Translations under genes and position numbers: made by a program
The notes under the pieces: model-generated
Told to the model about the DNA's origin: nothing
The model's input: only the letters and a program-made list of their open reading frames with translations
Databases searched by the model: none
Source of the DNA: Agrostemma githago
Taxonomy: Eukaryota; Streptophyta; Magnoliopsida; Caryophyllales; Caryophyllaceae
NCBI GenBank assembly: GCA_958450325.1
Contig: CAUDLW010000063.1
Span: forward strand, 1-64,000
Direction: 5' to 3'
DNA: 64,000 nt
In this document: in pieces, positions 24,450-36,919 of the stretch
Layout of the letters: each line of letters starts with the position of its first letter
Numbering within the stretch: position 1 is the stretch's first letter

Positions 24450-25801
24450 GTGAACCCTGTTGTGGATGTGATTCAAAGATGGGACACTGAACCTTAAGAG
24501 TAGGGTACCGCATAAGACGGGACGGAAAAGGGTTTAGGGTTGGATTAGGCGGATCCGCGAAGAGGGTCCGCCTAATCCAACCCTAAACCCTTTCCCTTAT
24601 TCAAGGTCACTAAACCCGCAAGAAACTGAACCCTAATAGGGTATTGGTGAACCCTGTCGTGGATGTGATTCAAAGATGGGACACTGAACCTTAAGAGTAG
24701 GTTACCGCATAAGACGGGACGGAAAAGGGTTTAGGGTTGGATTAGGCGGACCCGCTTCGCGGATCCGCCTAATCCGACCCTAAATCCTTTTCCTTATTCA
24801 AGGTCACTAAACCCGCAAGAAACTGAACCCTAAGAGGGTATTGGTGAACCCTGTCGTGGATGTGATTCAAAGATGGGACACTGAACCTTAAGAGTAGGGT
24901 ACCGCATAAGACGGGACGGAAAAGGGTTTAGGGTTAGATTAGGCGGACCCGCTTCGCTGATCCGCCTAATCCAACCCTAAACCCTTTTCCTTATTCAAGG
25001 ACGGAAAAGAGTTTAGGGTTGGATTAGGCGGATCCCCTTCGCGGATCCGCCTAATCCAACCCTAAACCGTTTTCCTTATTCAAGGTCAATAAACCCGCAA
25101 GAAACAGAACCCTAAGAGGGTATTGGTGAACCCTGTCGTGGATGTGATTCAAAGATGGGACACTGAACCTTAAGAGTAGGGTACCGCATAAGACGGGACG
25201 GAAAAGGGTTTAGGGTTGGATTAGGCGGACCCGCTTCGCTGATCCGCCTAATCCAACCCTAAACCCTTTTCCTTATTCAAGGACGGAAAAGGGTTTAGGG
25301 TTGGATTAGGCGGATCCCCTTCGCGGATCCGCCTAATCCAACCCTAAACCCTTTTCCTTATTCAAGGTCACTAAACCCGCAAGAAACTGAACCCTAAGAG
25401 GGTATTGGTGAACCCTGTTGTGGATGTGATTCAATGATGGGACACTGAACCTTAAGAGTAGGGTACCGCATAAGACGGGACGGAAAAGGGTTTAGGGTTG
25501 GATTAGGCGGACCCGCTTCGCAGATCCGCCTAATCCAACCCTAAACCCTTTTCCTTATTCAAGGTCACTAAACCCGTAAGAAACTGAACCCTAAGAGGGT
25601 ATTGGTGAACCCTGTCGTGGATATGATTCAAAGATGGGACACTGAACCTTAAGAGTAGGGTACCGCATAAAACGCGACGGAAAAGGGTTTAGGGTTGGAT
25701 TAGGCGGACCCGCTTCGCGGATCCACCTAATCCAACCCTAAACCCTTTTCCTTATTCATGGTCACTAAACCCGCAAGAAACTGAACCCTAAGAGGGTATT
25801 G

Positions 25802-25859
25802 GTGAACCCTGTCGTGGATGTGATTCAAAGATGGAACACTGAACCCTAAGAGGGTATTG
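25802..25859 (+). repeat. 58-bp deleted unit
   Basis: Last 58-bp unit in the window, with the GATGGAACACTG form. It is followed by an inverted-spacer unit and then the fold-back unit. Confidence 0.92.
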
Positions 25860-26056
25860 GTGAACCCTGTTGTGGATGTGATTCAAAGATGGGACACTGA
25901 ACCTTAAGAGTAGGGTACCGCATAAGACGGGACGGAAAAGGGTTTAGGGTTGGATTAGGCGGATCCGCGAAGAGGGTCCGCCTAATCCAACCCTAAACCC
26001 TTTCCCTTATTCAAGGTCACTAAACCCGCAAGAAACTGAACCCTAATAGGGTATTG

Positions 26057-26221
26057 GTGAACCCTGTCGTGGATGTGATTCAAAGATGTCTTGAATAAGG
26101 AAAAGGGTTTAGGGTTGGATTAGGCGGATCCCCTTCGCAGATCCGCCTAATCCAACCCTAAACCCTTTTCCTTATTCAAGGTCACTAAACCCGCAAGAAA
26201 CTGAACCCTAAGAGGGTATTG
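26057..26221 (+). repeat. 165-bp fold-back unit with 40-bp hairpin arms
   Basis: After 32 bases of normal monomer (to 26088) the sequence switches to CTTGAATAAGG (from 26090), which is the reverse complement of the right-hand flank CCTTATTCAAG. It then enters the left arm. The result is a perfect inverted repeat with 40-bp arms, 26090-26129 and 26141-26180, around an 11-bp spacer. Monomer positions 33-74 are replaced by 10 bases. It sits exactly where the 1804-bp repeat ends, so it is a rearrangement boundary. Confidence 0.93.
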
Positions 26222-26897
26222 GTGAACCCTGTTGTGGATGTGATTCAAAGATGGGACACTGAACCTTAAGAGTAGGGTACCGTATATGACGGGACGGAAA
26301 AGGGTTTAGGGTTGGATTAGGCGGACCCGCTTCGCGGATCCGCCTAATCCAACCCTAAACCCTTTTCCTTATTCAAGGTCACTAAACCCGCAAGAAACTG
26401 AACCCTAAGAGGGTATTGGTGAACCCTGTCGTGGATGTGATTCAAAGATGGGACACTGAACCTTAAGAGTAGGGTAACGCATAAGACGGGACGGAAAAGG
26501 GTTTAGGGTTGGATTAGGCGGACCCGCTTAGCGGATCCGCCTAATCCAACCCTAAACCCTTTTCCTTATTCAAGGTCACTAAACCCGCAAGAAACTGAAC
26601 CCTAAGAGGGTATTGGTGAACCCTGTCGTGGATGTGATTCAAAGATGGGACACTGAACCTTAAGAGTAGGGTACCGCATAAGACGGGACGGAAAAGGGTT
26701 TAGGGTTGGATTAGGCGGACCCGCTTCGCTGATTCGCCTAATCCAACCGTAAACCCTTTTCCTTATTCAAGGACGGAAAAGGGTTTAGGGTTGGATTAGG
26801 CGGATCCCCTTCGCGGATCCGCCTAATCAAACCCTAAACCCTTTTTCTTATTCAAGGTCACTAAACCCGCAAGAAACTGAACCCTAAGAGGGTATTG
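26222..26897 (+). repeat. Units after the fold-back junction
   Basis: Units at 26222 (with the private GTACCGTATATGAC), 26419 (GTAACGC/CTTAGCGG) and 26616 (CTGATTCGCC, AACCGTAAACC, short module) restart the array with a cassette like those at 12726-13204 and 31373-31851. Nothing else lies here. Confidence 0.85.
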
Positions 26898-28641
26898 GTG
26901 AACCCTGTTGTGGATGTGATTCAAAGATGGGACACTGAACCTTAAGAGTAGGGTACCGCATAAGACGGGACGGAAAAGGGTTTAGGGTTGGATTAGGCGG
27001 ACCCGCTTCGCGGATCCGCCTAATCCAACCCTAAACCCTTTTCCTTATTCAAGGTCACTAAACCCGCAAGAAACTGAACCCTAAGAGGGTATTGGTGAAC
27101 CCTGTCGTGGATATGATTCAAAGATGGGACACTGAACCTTAAGAGTAGGGTACCGCATAAAACGCGACGGAAAAGGGTTTAGGGTTTGATTAGGCGGACC
27201 TGCTTCGCGGATCCGCCTAATCCAACCCTAAACCCTTTTCCTTATTCATTGTCACTAAACCCGCAAGAAACTGAACCCTAAGAGGGTATTGGTGAACCCT
27301 GTCGTGGATGTGATTCAAAGATGGGACACTGAACCTTAAGAGTAGGTTACCGCATAAGACGGGACGGAAAAGGGTTTAGGGTTGGATTAGGCGGACCCGC
27401 TTCGCGGATCCGCCTAATCCGACCCTAAATCCTTTTCCTTATTCAAGGTCACTAAACCCGCAAGAAACTGAACCCTAAGAGGGTATTGGTGAACCCTGTC
27501 ATGGATGTGATTCAAAGATGGGACACTGAACCTTAAGAGTAGGGTACCGCATAAGACGGGACGGAAAAGGGTTTAGGGTTAGATTAGGCGACCCGCTTCG
27601 CTGATCCGCCTAATCCAACCCTAAACCCTTTTCCTTATTCAAGGACGGAAAAGAGTTTAGGGTTGGATTAGGCGGATCCCCTTCGCGGATCCGCCTAATC
27701 AAACCCTAAACCCTTTTCCTTATTCAAGGTCACTAAACCCGCAAGAAACTGAACCCTAAGAGGGTATTGGTGAACCCTGTTGTGGATGTGATTCAAAGAT
27801 GGGACACTGAACCTTAAGAGTAGGGTACCGCATAAGACGGGACGGAAAAGGGTTTAGGGTTGGATTAGGCGGACCCGCTTCGCGGATCCGCCTAATCCAA
27901 CCCTAAACCCTTTTCCTTATTCAAGGTCACTAAACCCGCAAGAAACTGAACCCTAAGAGGGTATTGGTGAACCCTGTCGTGGATATGATTCAAAGATGGG
28001 ACACTGAACCTTAAGAGTAGGGTACCGCATAAAACGCGACGGAAAAGGGTTTAGGGTTTGATTAGGCGGACCTGCTTCGCGGATCCGCCTAATCCAACCC
28101 TAAACCCTTTTCCTTATTCATTGTCACTAAACCCGCAAGAAACTGAACCCTAAGAGGGTATTGGTGAACCCTGTCGTGGATGTGATTCAAAGATGGGACA
28201 CTGAACCTTAAGAGTAGGTTACCGCATAAGACGGGACGGAAAAGGGTTTAGGGTTGGATTAGGCGGACCCGCTTCGCGGATCCGCCTAATCCGACCCTAA
28301 ATCCTTTTCCTTATTCAAGGTCACTAAACCCGCAAGAAACTGAACCCTAAGAGGGTATTGGTGAACCCTGTCATGGATGTGATTCAAAGATGGGACACTG
28401 AACCTTAAGAGTAGGGTACCGCATAAGACGGGACGGAAAAGGGTTTAGGGTTAGATTAGGCGACCCGCTTCGCTGATCCGCCTAATCCAACCCTAAACCC
28501 TTTTCCTTATTCAAGGACGGAAAAGAGTTTAGGGTTGGATTAGGCGGATCCCCTTCGCGGATCCGCCTAATCCAACCCTAAACCCTTTTCCTTATTCAAG
28601 GTCACTAAACCCGCAAGAAACTGAACCCTAAGAGGGTATTG
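26898..28641 (+). repeat. Higher-order repeat, 872 bp, two copies
   Basis: Copies 26898-27769 and 27770-28641 have the same four-unit order as 6224-7969: consensus, ATATG, GGTTACC, and GGTTAGATT plus module. They share new markers absent from the earlier block: TTCATTGTCAC, GTCATGGATG and a 1-bp loss in the hairpin (AGGCGACCCGC), which makes the period 872 bp. The cassette was therefore copied from a distant site and then duplicated locally. Confidence 0.9.
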
Positions 28642-29429
28642 GTGAACCCTGTTGTGGATGTGATTCAAAGATGGGACACTAAACCTTAAGAGTAGGGTAC
28701 CGCATAAGACGGGACGGAAAAGGGTTTAGGGTTGGATTAGGCGGACCCGCTTCGCGGATCCGCCTAATCCAACCCTAAACCGTTTTCCTTATTCAAGGTC
28801 AATAAACCCGCAAGAAACAGAACCCTAAGAGGGTATTGGTGAACCCTGTCGTGGATGTGATTCAAAGATGGGACACTGAACCTTAAGAGTAGGGTACCGC
28901 ATAAGACGGGACGGAAAAGGGTTTAGGGTTGGATTAGGCGGACCCGCTTCGCTGATCCGCCTAATCCAACCCTAAACCCTTTTCCTTATTCAAGGTCACT
29001 AAACCCGCAAGAAACTGAACCCTAAGAGGGTATTGGTGAACCCTGTTGTGGATGTGATTCAAAGATGGGACACTGAACCTTAAGAGTAGGGTACCGCATA
29101 AGACGGGACGGAAAAAGGTTTAGGGTTGGATTAGGCGGACCCGCTTCGCAGATCCGCCTAATCCAACCCTAAACCCTTTTCCTTATTCAAGGTCACTAAA
29201 CCCGCAAGAAACTGATCCCTAAGAGGGTATTGGTGAACCCTGTCGTGGATGTGATTCAAAGATGGGACACTGAACCTTAAGAGTAGGGTACCGCATAAAA
29301 CGCGACGGAAAAGGGTTTAGGGTTGGATTAGGCGGACCCGCTTCGCGGATCCACCTAATCCAACCCTAAACCCTTTTCCTTATTCATGGTCACTAAACCC
29401 GCAAGAAACTGAACCCTAAGAGGGTATTG
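28642..29429 (+). repeat. Mosaic monomers, module-less relatives
   Basis: Units start at 28642 (CACTAAACC), 28839, 29036 (GGAAAAAGGTTT, CGCAGATCC, CTGATCCC) and 29233 (AAAACGCG/GGATCCACC). The order matches 7970-8840, but the unit at 28839 lacks the 85-bp module present in its counterpart at 8167. That fits a precise loss of one palindrome copy. Confidence 0.83.
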
Positions 29430-31569
29430 GTGAACCCTGTCGTGGATGTGATTCAAAGATGGGACACTGAACCTTAAGAGTAGGGTACCGCATAAGACGG
29501 GACGGAAAAGGGTTTAGGGTTGGATTAGGCGGATCCGCGAAGAGGGTCCGCCTAATCCAACCCTAAACCCTTTCCCTTATTCAAGGTCACTAAACCCGCA
29601 CGAAACTGAACCCTAATAGGGTATTGGTGAACCCTGTCGTGGATGTGATTCAAAGATGGGACACTGAACCATAAGAGTAGGGTACCGCATAAGACGGGAC
29701 GGAAAAGGGTTTAAGGTTAAATTAGGCGGACCCGCTTCGCTGATCCGCCTAATCCAACCCTAAACCCTTTTCCTTATTCAAGGTCACTAAACTCGCAAGA
29801 AACTGAACCCTAAGAGGGTATTGGTGAACCCTGTCGTGGATGTGATTCAAAGATGGGACACTGAACCTTAAGAGTAGGGTACCGCATAAGACGGGACGGA
29901 AAAGGGTTTAGGGTTGGATTAGGCGGACCTGCTTCGCTGATCCGCCTAATCGAACCCAAAACCTTTTTCCTTATTCAAGGACGGAAAATGGTTTAGGGTT
30001 GGATTAGGCGGATCCCCTTCGCGGATCCGCCTAATCCAACCCTAAACCCTTTTCCTTATTCAAGGTCACTAAACCCGCAAGAAACTGAACCCTAAGAGGG
30101 TATTGGTGAACCCTGTTGTGGATGTGATTCAAAGATGGGACACTGAACCTTAAGAGTAGGGTACCGTATAAGACGGGACGGAAAAGGGTTTAGGGTTGGA
30201 TTAGGCGGACCCGCTTCGCGGATCCGCCTAATCCAACCCTAAACTCTTTTCCTTATTCAAGGTCACTAAACCCGCAAGAAACTGAACCCTAAGAGGGTAT
30301 TGGTGAACCCTGTCGTGGATGTGATTCAAAGATGGGACACTGAACCTTAAGAGTAGGGTACCGCATAAGACGGGACGGAAAAGGGTTTAGGGTTGGATTA
30401 CGCGAACCCGCTTCGCGGATCCGCCTAATCCAACCCTAAACCCTTTTTCTTATTCAACGTCACTAAACCCGCAAGAAACTGAACCCTAAGAGGGTATTGG
30501 TGAACCCTGTTGTGGATGTGATTCAAAGATGGGACACTGAACCTTAAGAGTAGGGTACCGCATAAGACGGGACGGAAAAGGGTTTAGGGTTGGATTAGGC
30601 GGATCCGCGAAGAGGGTCCGCCTAATCCAACCCTAAACCCTTTCCCTTATTCAAAGTCACTAAACCCGCACGAAACTGAACCCTAATAGGGTATTGGTGA
30701 ACCCTGTCGTGGATGTGATTCAAAGATGGGACACTGAACCATAAGAGTAGGGTACCGCATAAGACGGAACGGAAAAGGGTTTAAGGTTAAATTAGGCGGA
30801 CCCGCTTCGCTGATCCGCCTAATCCAACCCTAAACCCTTTTCCTTATTCAAGGTCACTAAACTCGCAAGAAACTGAACCCTAAGAGGGTATTGGTGAACC
30901 CTGTCGTGGATGTGATTCAAAGATGGGACACTGAACCTTAAGAGTAGGGTACCGCATAAGACGGGACGGAAAAGGGTTTAGGGTTGGATTAGGCGGACCT
31001 GCTTCGCTGATCCGCCTAATCGAACCCAAAACCTTTTTCCTTATTCAAGGACGGAAAATGGTTTAGGGTTGGATTAGGCGGATCCCCTTCGCGGATCCGC
31101 CTAATCCAACCCTAAACCCTTTTCCTTATTCAAGGTCACTAAACCCGCAAGAAACTGAACCCTAAGAGGGTATTGGTGAACCCTGTTGTGGATGTGATTC
31201 AAAGATGGGACACTGAACCTTAAGAGTAGGGTACCGTATAAGACGGGACGGAAAAGGGTTTAGGGTTGGATTAGGCGGACCCGCTTCGCGGATCCGCCTA
31301 ATCCAACCCTAAACCCTTTTCCTTATTCAAGGTCACTAAACCCGCAAGAAACTGAACCCTAAGAGGGTATTGGTGAACCCTGTCGTGGATGTGATTCAAA
31401 GATGGGACACTGAACCTTAAGAGTAGGGTAACGCATAAGACGGGACGGAAAAGGGTTTAGGGTTGGATTAGGCGGACCCGCTTAGCGGATCCGCCTAATC
31501 CAACCCTAAACCCTTTTCCTTATTCAAGGTCACTAAACCCGCAAGAAACTGAACCCTAAGAGGGTATTG
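29430..31569 (+). repeat. Higher-order repeat, 1070 bp, two copies
   Basis: Inverted-spacer unit (29430, 30500), ACCATAAGAG with TTAAATTAGG (29627, 30697), CGAACCCAAAACC plus module (29824, 30894) and GTACCGTATAAG (30106, 31176) repeat at 1070 bp. The fifth unit differs: GGATTACGCGAACCC at 30303 but GTAACGC/CTTAGCGG at 31373. Shared rare changes include GGTTTAAGGTTAAATT, ACTCGCAAG and GGAAAATGGTTT at the module start. Confidence 0.87.
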
Positions 31570-32048
31570 GTGAACCCTGTCGTGGATGTGATTCAAAGAT
31601 GGGACACTGAACCTTAAGAGTAGGGTACCGCATAAGACGGGACGGAAAAGGGTTTAGGGTTGGATTAGGCGGACCCGCTTCGCTGATTCGCCTAATCCAA
31701 CCGTAAACCCTTTTCCTTATTCAAGGACGGAAAAGGGTTTAGGTTTGGATTAGGCGGATCCCCTTCGCGGATCCGCCTAATCAAACCCTAAACTCTTTTC
31801 CTTATTCAAGGTCACTAAACCCGCAAGAAACTGAACCCTAAGAGGGTATTGGTGAACCCTGTTGTGGATGTGATTCAAAGATGGGACACTGAACCTTAAG
31901 AGTAGGGTACCGCATAAGACGGGACGGAAAAGGGTTTAGGGTTGGATTAGGCGGACCCGCTTCGCGGATCCGCCTAATCCAACCCTAAACCCTTTTCCTT
32001 ATTCAAGGTCACTAAACCCGCAAGAAACTGAACCCTAAGAGGGTATTG
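31570..32048 (+). repeat. Connecting units
   Basis: A CTGATTCGCC host with a short module (31570) whose left arm reads GGTTTAGGTTTGGATT is followed by a consensus-like unit (31852). The module variant recurs in the next block at 33670 and 35416. Confidence 0.83.
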
Positions 32049-35000
32049 GTGAACCCTGTCGTGGATATGATTCAAAGATGGGACACTGAACCTTAAGAGT
32101 AGGGTACCGCATAAAACGCGATGGAAAAGGGTTTAGGGTTTGATTAGGCGGACCCGCTTCGCAGATCCGCCTAATCCAACCCTAAACCCTTTTCCTTATT
32201 CAAGGTCACTAAACCCGCAAGAAACTGATCCCTAAGAGGGTATTGGTGAACCCTGTCGTGGATGTGATTCAAAGATGGGACACTGAACCTTAAGAGTAGG
32301 GTACCGCATAAAACGCGACGGAAAAGGGTTTAGGGTTGGATTAGGCGGACCCGCTTCGCGGATCCACCTAATCCAACCCTAAACCCTTTTCCTTATTCAT
32401 GGTCACTAAACCCGCAAGAAACTGAACCCTAAGAGGGTATTGGTGAACCCTGTCGTGGATGTGATTCAAAGATGGGACACTGAACCTTAAGAGTAGGGTA
32501 CCGCATAAGACGGGACGGAAAAGGGTTTAGGGTTGGATTACGCGAACCCGCTTCGCGGATCCGCCTAATCCAACCCTAAACCCTTTTTCTTATTCAACGT
32601 CACTAAACCCGCAAGAAACTGAACCCTAAGAGGGTATTGGTGAACCCTGTTGTGGATGTGATTCAAAGATGGGACACTGAACCTTAAGAGTAGGGTACCG
32701 CATAAGACGGGACGGAAAAGGGTTTAGGGTTGGATTAGGCGGATCCGCGAAGAGGGTCCGCCTAATCCAACCCTAAACCCTTTCCCTTATTCAAGGTCAC
32801 TAAACCCGCACGAAACTGAACCCTAATAGGGTATTGGTGAACCCAGTCGTGGATGTGATTCAAAGATGGGACACTGAACCATAAGAGTAGGGTACCGCAT
32901 AAGACGGGACGGAAAAGGGTTTAGGGTTAAATTAGGCGGACCCGCTTCGCTGATCCGCCTAATCCAAACCTAAACCCTTTTCCTTATTCAAGGTCACTAA
33001 ACCCGCAAGAAACTGAACCCTAAGAGGGTATTGGTGAACCCTGTCGTGGATGTGATTCAAAGATGGGACACTGAACCTTAAGAGTAGGGTACCGCATAAG
33101 ACGGGACGGAAAAGGGTTTAGGGTTGGATTAGGCGGACCTGATTCGCTGATCCGCCTAATCGAACCCAAAACCTTTTTCCTTATTCAAGGACGGAAAAGG
33201 GTTTAGGGTTGGATTAGGCGGATCCCCTTCGCGGATCCGCCTAATCCAACCCTAAACCCTTTTCCTTATTCAAGGTCACTAAACCCGCAAGAAACTGAAC
33301 CCTAAGAGGGTATTGGTGAACCCTGTTGTGGATGTGATTCAAAGATGGGACACTGAACCTTAAGAGTAGGGTACCGTATAAGACGGGACGGAAAAGGGTT
33401 TAGGGTTGGATTAGGCGGACCCGCTTCGCGGATCCGCCTAATCCAACCCTAAACTCTTTTCCTTATTCAAGGTCACTAAACCCGCAAGAAACTGAACCCT
33501 AAGAGGGTATTGGTGAACCCTGTCGTGGATGTGATTCAAAGATGGGACACTGAACCTTAAGAGTAGGGTACCGCATAAGACGGGACGGAAAAGGGTTTAG
33601 GGTTGGATTAGGCGGACCCGCTTCGCTGATTCGCCTAATCCAACCGTAAACCCTTTTCCTTATTCAAGGACGGAAAAGGGTTTAGGTTTGGATTAGGCGG
33701 ATCCCCTTCGCGGATCCGCCTAATCAAACCCTAAACTCTTTTCCTTATTCAAGGTCACTAAACCCGCAAGAAACTGAACCCTAAGAGGGTATTGGTGAAC
33801 CCTGTTGTGGATGTGATTCAAAGATGGGACACTGAACCTTAAGAGTAGGGTACCGCATAAAACGCGATGGAAAAGGGTTTAGGGTTTGATTAGGCGGACC
33901 CGCTTCGCAGATCCGCCTAATCCAACCCTAAACCCTTTTCCTTATTCAAGGTCACTAAACCCGCAAGAAACTGATCCCTAAGAGGGTATTGGTGAACCCT
34001 GTCGTGGATGTGATTCAAAGATGGGACACTGAACCTTAAGAGTAGGGTACCGCATAAAACGCGACGGAAAAGGGTTTAGGGTTGGATTAGGCGGACCCGC
34101 TTCGCGGATCCACCTAATCCAACCCTAAACCCTTTTCCTTATTCATGGTCACTAAACCCGCAAGAAACTGAACCCTAAGAGGGTATTGGTGAACCCTGTC
34201 GTGGATGTGATTCAAAGATGGGACACTGAACCTTAAGAGTAGGGTACCGCATAAGACGGGACGGAAAAGGGTTTAGGGTTGGATTACGCGAACCCGCTTC
34301 GCGGATCCGCCTAATCCAACCCTAAACCCTTTTTCTTATTCAACGTCACTAAACCCGCAAGAAACTGAACCCTAAGAGGGTATTGGTGAACCCTGTTGTG
34401 GATGTGATTCAAAGATGGGACACTGAACCTTAAGAGTAGGGTACCGCATAAGACGGGACGGAAAAGGGTTTAGGGTTGGATTAGGCGGATCCGCGAAGAG
34501 GGTCCGCCTAATCCAACCCTAAACCCTTTCCCTTATTCAAGGTCACTAAACCCGCACGAAACTGAACCCTAATAGGGTATTGGTGAACCCAGTCGTGGAT
34601 GTGATTCAAAGATGGGACACTGAACCATAAGAGTAGGGTACCGCATAAGACGGGACGGAAAAGGGTTTAGGGTTAAATTAGGCGGACCCGCTTCGCTGAT
34701 CCGCCTAATCCAAACCTAAACCCTTTTCCTTATTCAAGGTCACTAAACCCGCAAGAAACTGAACCCTAAGAGGGTATTGGTGAACCCTGTCGTGGATGTG
34801 ATTCAAAGATGGGACACTGAACCTTAAGAGTAGGGTACCGCATAAGACGGGACGGAAAAGGGTTTAGGGTTGGATTAGGCGGACCTGATTCGCTGATCCG
34901 CCTAATCGAACCCAAAACCTTTTTCCTTATTCAAGGACGGAAAAGGGTTTAGGGTTGGATTAGGCGGATCCCCTTCGCGGATCCGCCTAATCCAACCCTA

Positions 35001-36131
35001 AACCCTTTTCCTTATTCAAGGTCACTAAACCCGCAAGAAACTGAACCCTAAGAGGGTATTGGTGAACCCTGTTGTGGATGTGATTCAAAGATGGGACACT
35101 GAACCTTAAGAGTAGGGTACCGTATAAGACGGGACGGAAAAGGGTTTAGGGTTGGATTAGGCGGACCCGCTTCGCGGATCCGCCTAATCCAACCCTAAAC
35201 TCTTTTCCTTATTCAAGGTCACTAAACCCGCAAGAAACTGAACCCTAAGAGGGTATTGGTGAACCCTGTCGTGGATGTGATTCAAAGATGGGACACTGAA
35301 CCTTAAGAGTAGGGTACCGCATAAGACGGGACGGAAAAGGGTTTAGGGTTGGATTAGGCGGACCCGCTTCGCTGATTCGCCTAATCCAACCGTAAACCCT
35401 TTTCCTTATTCAAGGACGGAAAAGGGTTTAGGTTTGGATTAGGCGGATCCCCTTCGCGGATCCGCCTAATCAAACCCTAAACTCTTTTCCTTATTCAAGG
35501 TCACTAAACCCGCAAGAAACTGAACCCTAAGAGGGTATTGGTGAACCCTGTTGTGGATGTGATTCAAAGATGGGACACTGAACCTTAAGAGTAGGGTACC
35601 GCATAAAACGCGATGGAAAAGGGTTTAGGGTTTGATTAGGCGGACCCGCTTCGCAGATCCGCCTAATCCAACCCTAAACCCTTTTCCTTATTCAAGGTCA
35701 CTAAACCCGCAAGAAACTGATCCCTAAGAGGGTATTGGTGAACCCTGTCGTGGATGTGATTCAAAGATGGGACACTGAACCTTAAGAGTAGGGTACCGCA
35801 TAAAACGCGACGGAAAAGGGTTTAGGGTTGGATTAGGCGGACCCGCTTCGCGGATCCACCTAATCCAACCCTAAACCCTTTTCCTTATTCATGGTCACTA
35901 AACCCGCAAGAAACTGAACCCTAAGAGGGTATTGGTGAACCCTGTCGTGGATGTGATTCAAAGATGGGACACTGAACCTTAAGAGTAGGGTACCGCATAA
36001 GACGGGACGGAAAAGGGTTTAGGGTTGGATTACGCGAACCCGCTTCGCGGATCCGCCTAATCCAACCCTAAACCCTTTTTCTTATTCAACGTCACTAAAC
36101 CCGCAAGAAACTGAACCCTAAGAGGGTATTG
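32049..36131 (+). repeat. Higher-order repeat, 1746 bp, two copies plus a partial
   Basis: Copies start at 32049, 33795 and 35541. The order is GCGATGG/GTTTGATT with CGCAGATCC, AAAACGCG/GGATCCACC, GGATTACGCGAACCC, inverted spacer, ACCATAAGAG/TTAAATT with ACCCAGTCG, ACCTGATTCGCTG plus module, GTACCGTATAAG, and CTGATTCGCC plus module (6x197 + 2x282). The first unit of copy one is a GTCGTGGATATG form and the later two are GTTGTGGATGTG. The third copy passes into the inverted-spacer run at 36132. The same 1746-bp spacing returns between 43116-43706 and 44862-45452. Confidence 0.89.
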
Positions 36132-36919
36132 GTGAACCCTGTTGTGGATGTGATTCAAAGATGGGACACTGAACCTTAAGAGTAGGGTACCGCATAAGAC
36201 GGGACGGAAAAGGGTTTAGGGTTGGATTAGGCGGATCCGCGAAGAGGGTCCGCCTAATCCAACCCTAAACCCTTTCCCTTATTCAAGGTCACTAAACCCG
36301 CACGAAACTGAACCCTAATAGGGTATTGGTGAACCCAGTCGTGGATGTGATTCAAAGATGGGACACTGAACCATAAGAGTAGGGTACCGCATAAGACGGG
36401 ACGGAAAAGGGTTTAGGGTTAAATTAGGCGGATCCGCGAAGAGGGTCCGCCTAATCCAACCCTAAACCCTTTCCCTTATTCAAGGTCACTAAACCCGCAC
36501 GAAACTGAACCCTAATAGGGTATTGGTGAACCCAGTCGTGGATGTGATTCAAAGATGGGACACTGAACCATAAGAGTAGGGTACCGCATAAGACGGGACG
36601 GAAAAGGGTTTAGGGTTGGATTAGGCGGATCCGCGAAGAGGGTCCGCCTAATCCAACCCTAAACCCTTTCCCTTATTCAAGGTCACTAAACCCGCACGAA
36701 ACTGAACCCTAATAGGGTATTGGTGAACCCAGTCGTGGATGTGATTCAAAGATGGGACACTGAACCATAAGAGTAGGGTACCGCATAAGACGGGACGGAA
36801 AAGGGTTTAGGGTTAAATTAGGCGGACCCGCTTCGCTGATCCGCCTAATCCAAACCTAAACCCTTTTCCTTATTCAAGGTCACTAAACCCGCAAGAAACT
36901 GAACCCTAAGAGGGTATTG
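36132..36919 (+). repeat. Three consecutive inverted-spacer units and a hybrid
   Basis: Units 36132, 36329 and 36526 all carry TCCGCGAAGAGGG; 36723 returns to the normal spacer. Unit 36329 has the ACCCAGTCG, ACCATAAGAG and TTAAATTAGG left half of one lineage joined to the inverted spacer and CCCTTTCCC right half of another. Its crossover therefore lies in the left arm or at the spacer. Elsewhere inverted-spacer units are nearly always single. Confidence 0.88.

Larger units (their letters stand above)
19432..26056 (+). repeat. Higher-order repeat, 1804 bp, three copies plus a shortened fourth
   Basis: Copies start at 19432, 21236 and 23040. The order is ATATG, GGTTACC, GGTTAGATT plus module, CTGATCC plus module, CAATGATGGG with CGCAGATCC, AAAACGCG/GGATCCACC, a 58-bp unit, an inverted-spacer unit, and a GGTTACC unit. 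The lengths are 6x197 + 2x282 + 58 = 1804 bp. The fourth copy (24844-26056) lacks its first two monomers and ends at the fold-back unit. Private changes such as GGTTGCC at 23290 mark single copies. The GATGGAACACTG form of the 58-bp unit appears only in the last two. Confidence 0.9.
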
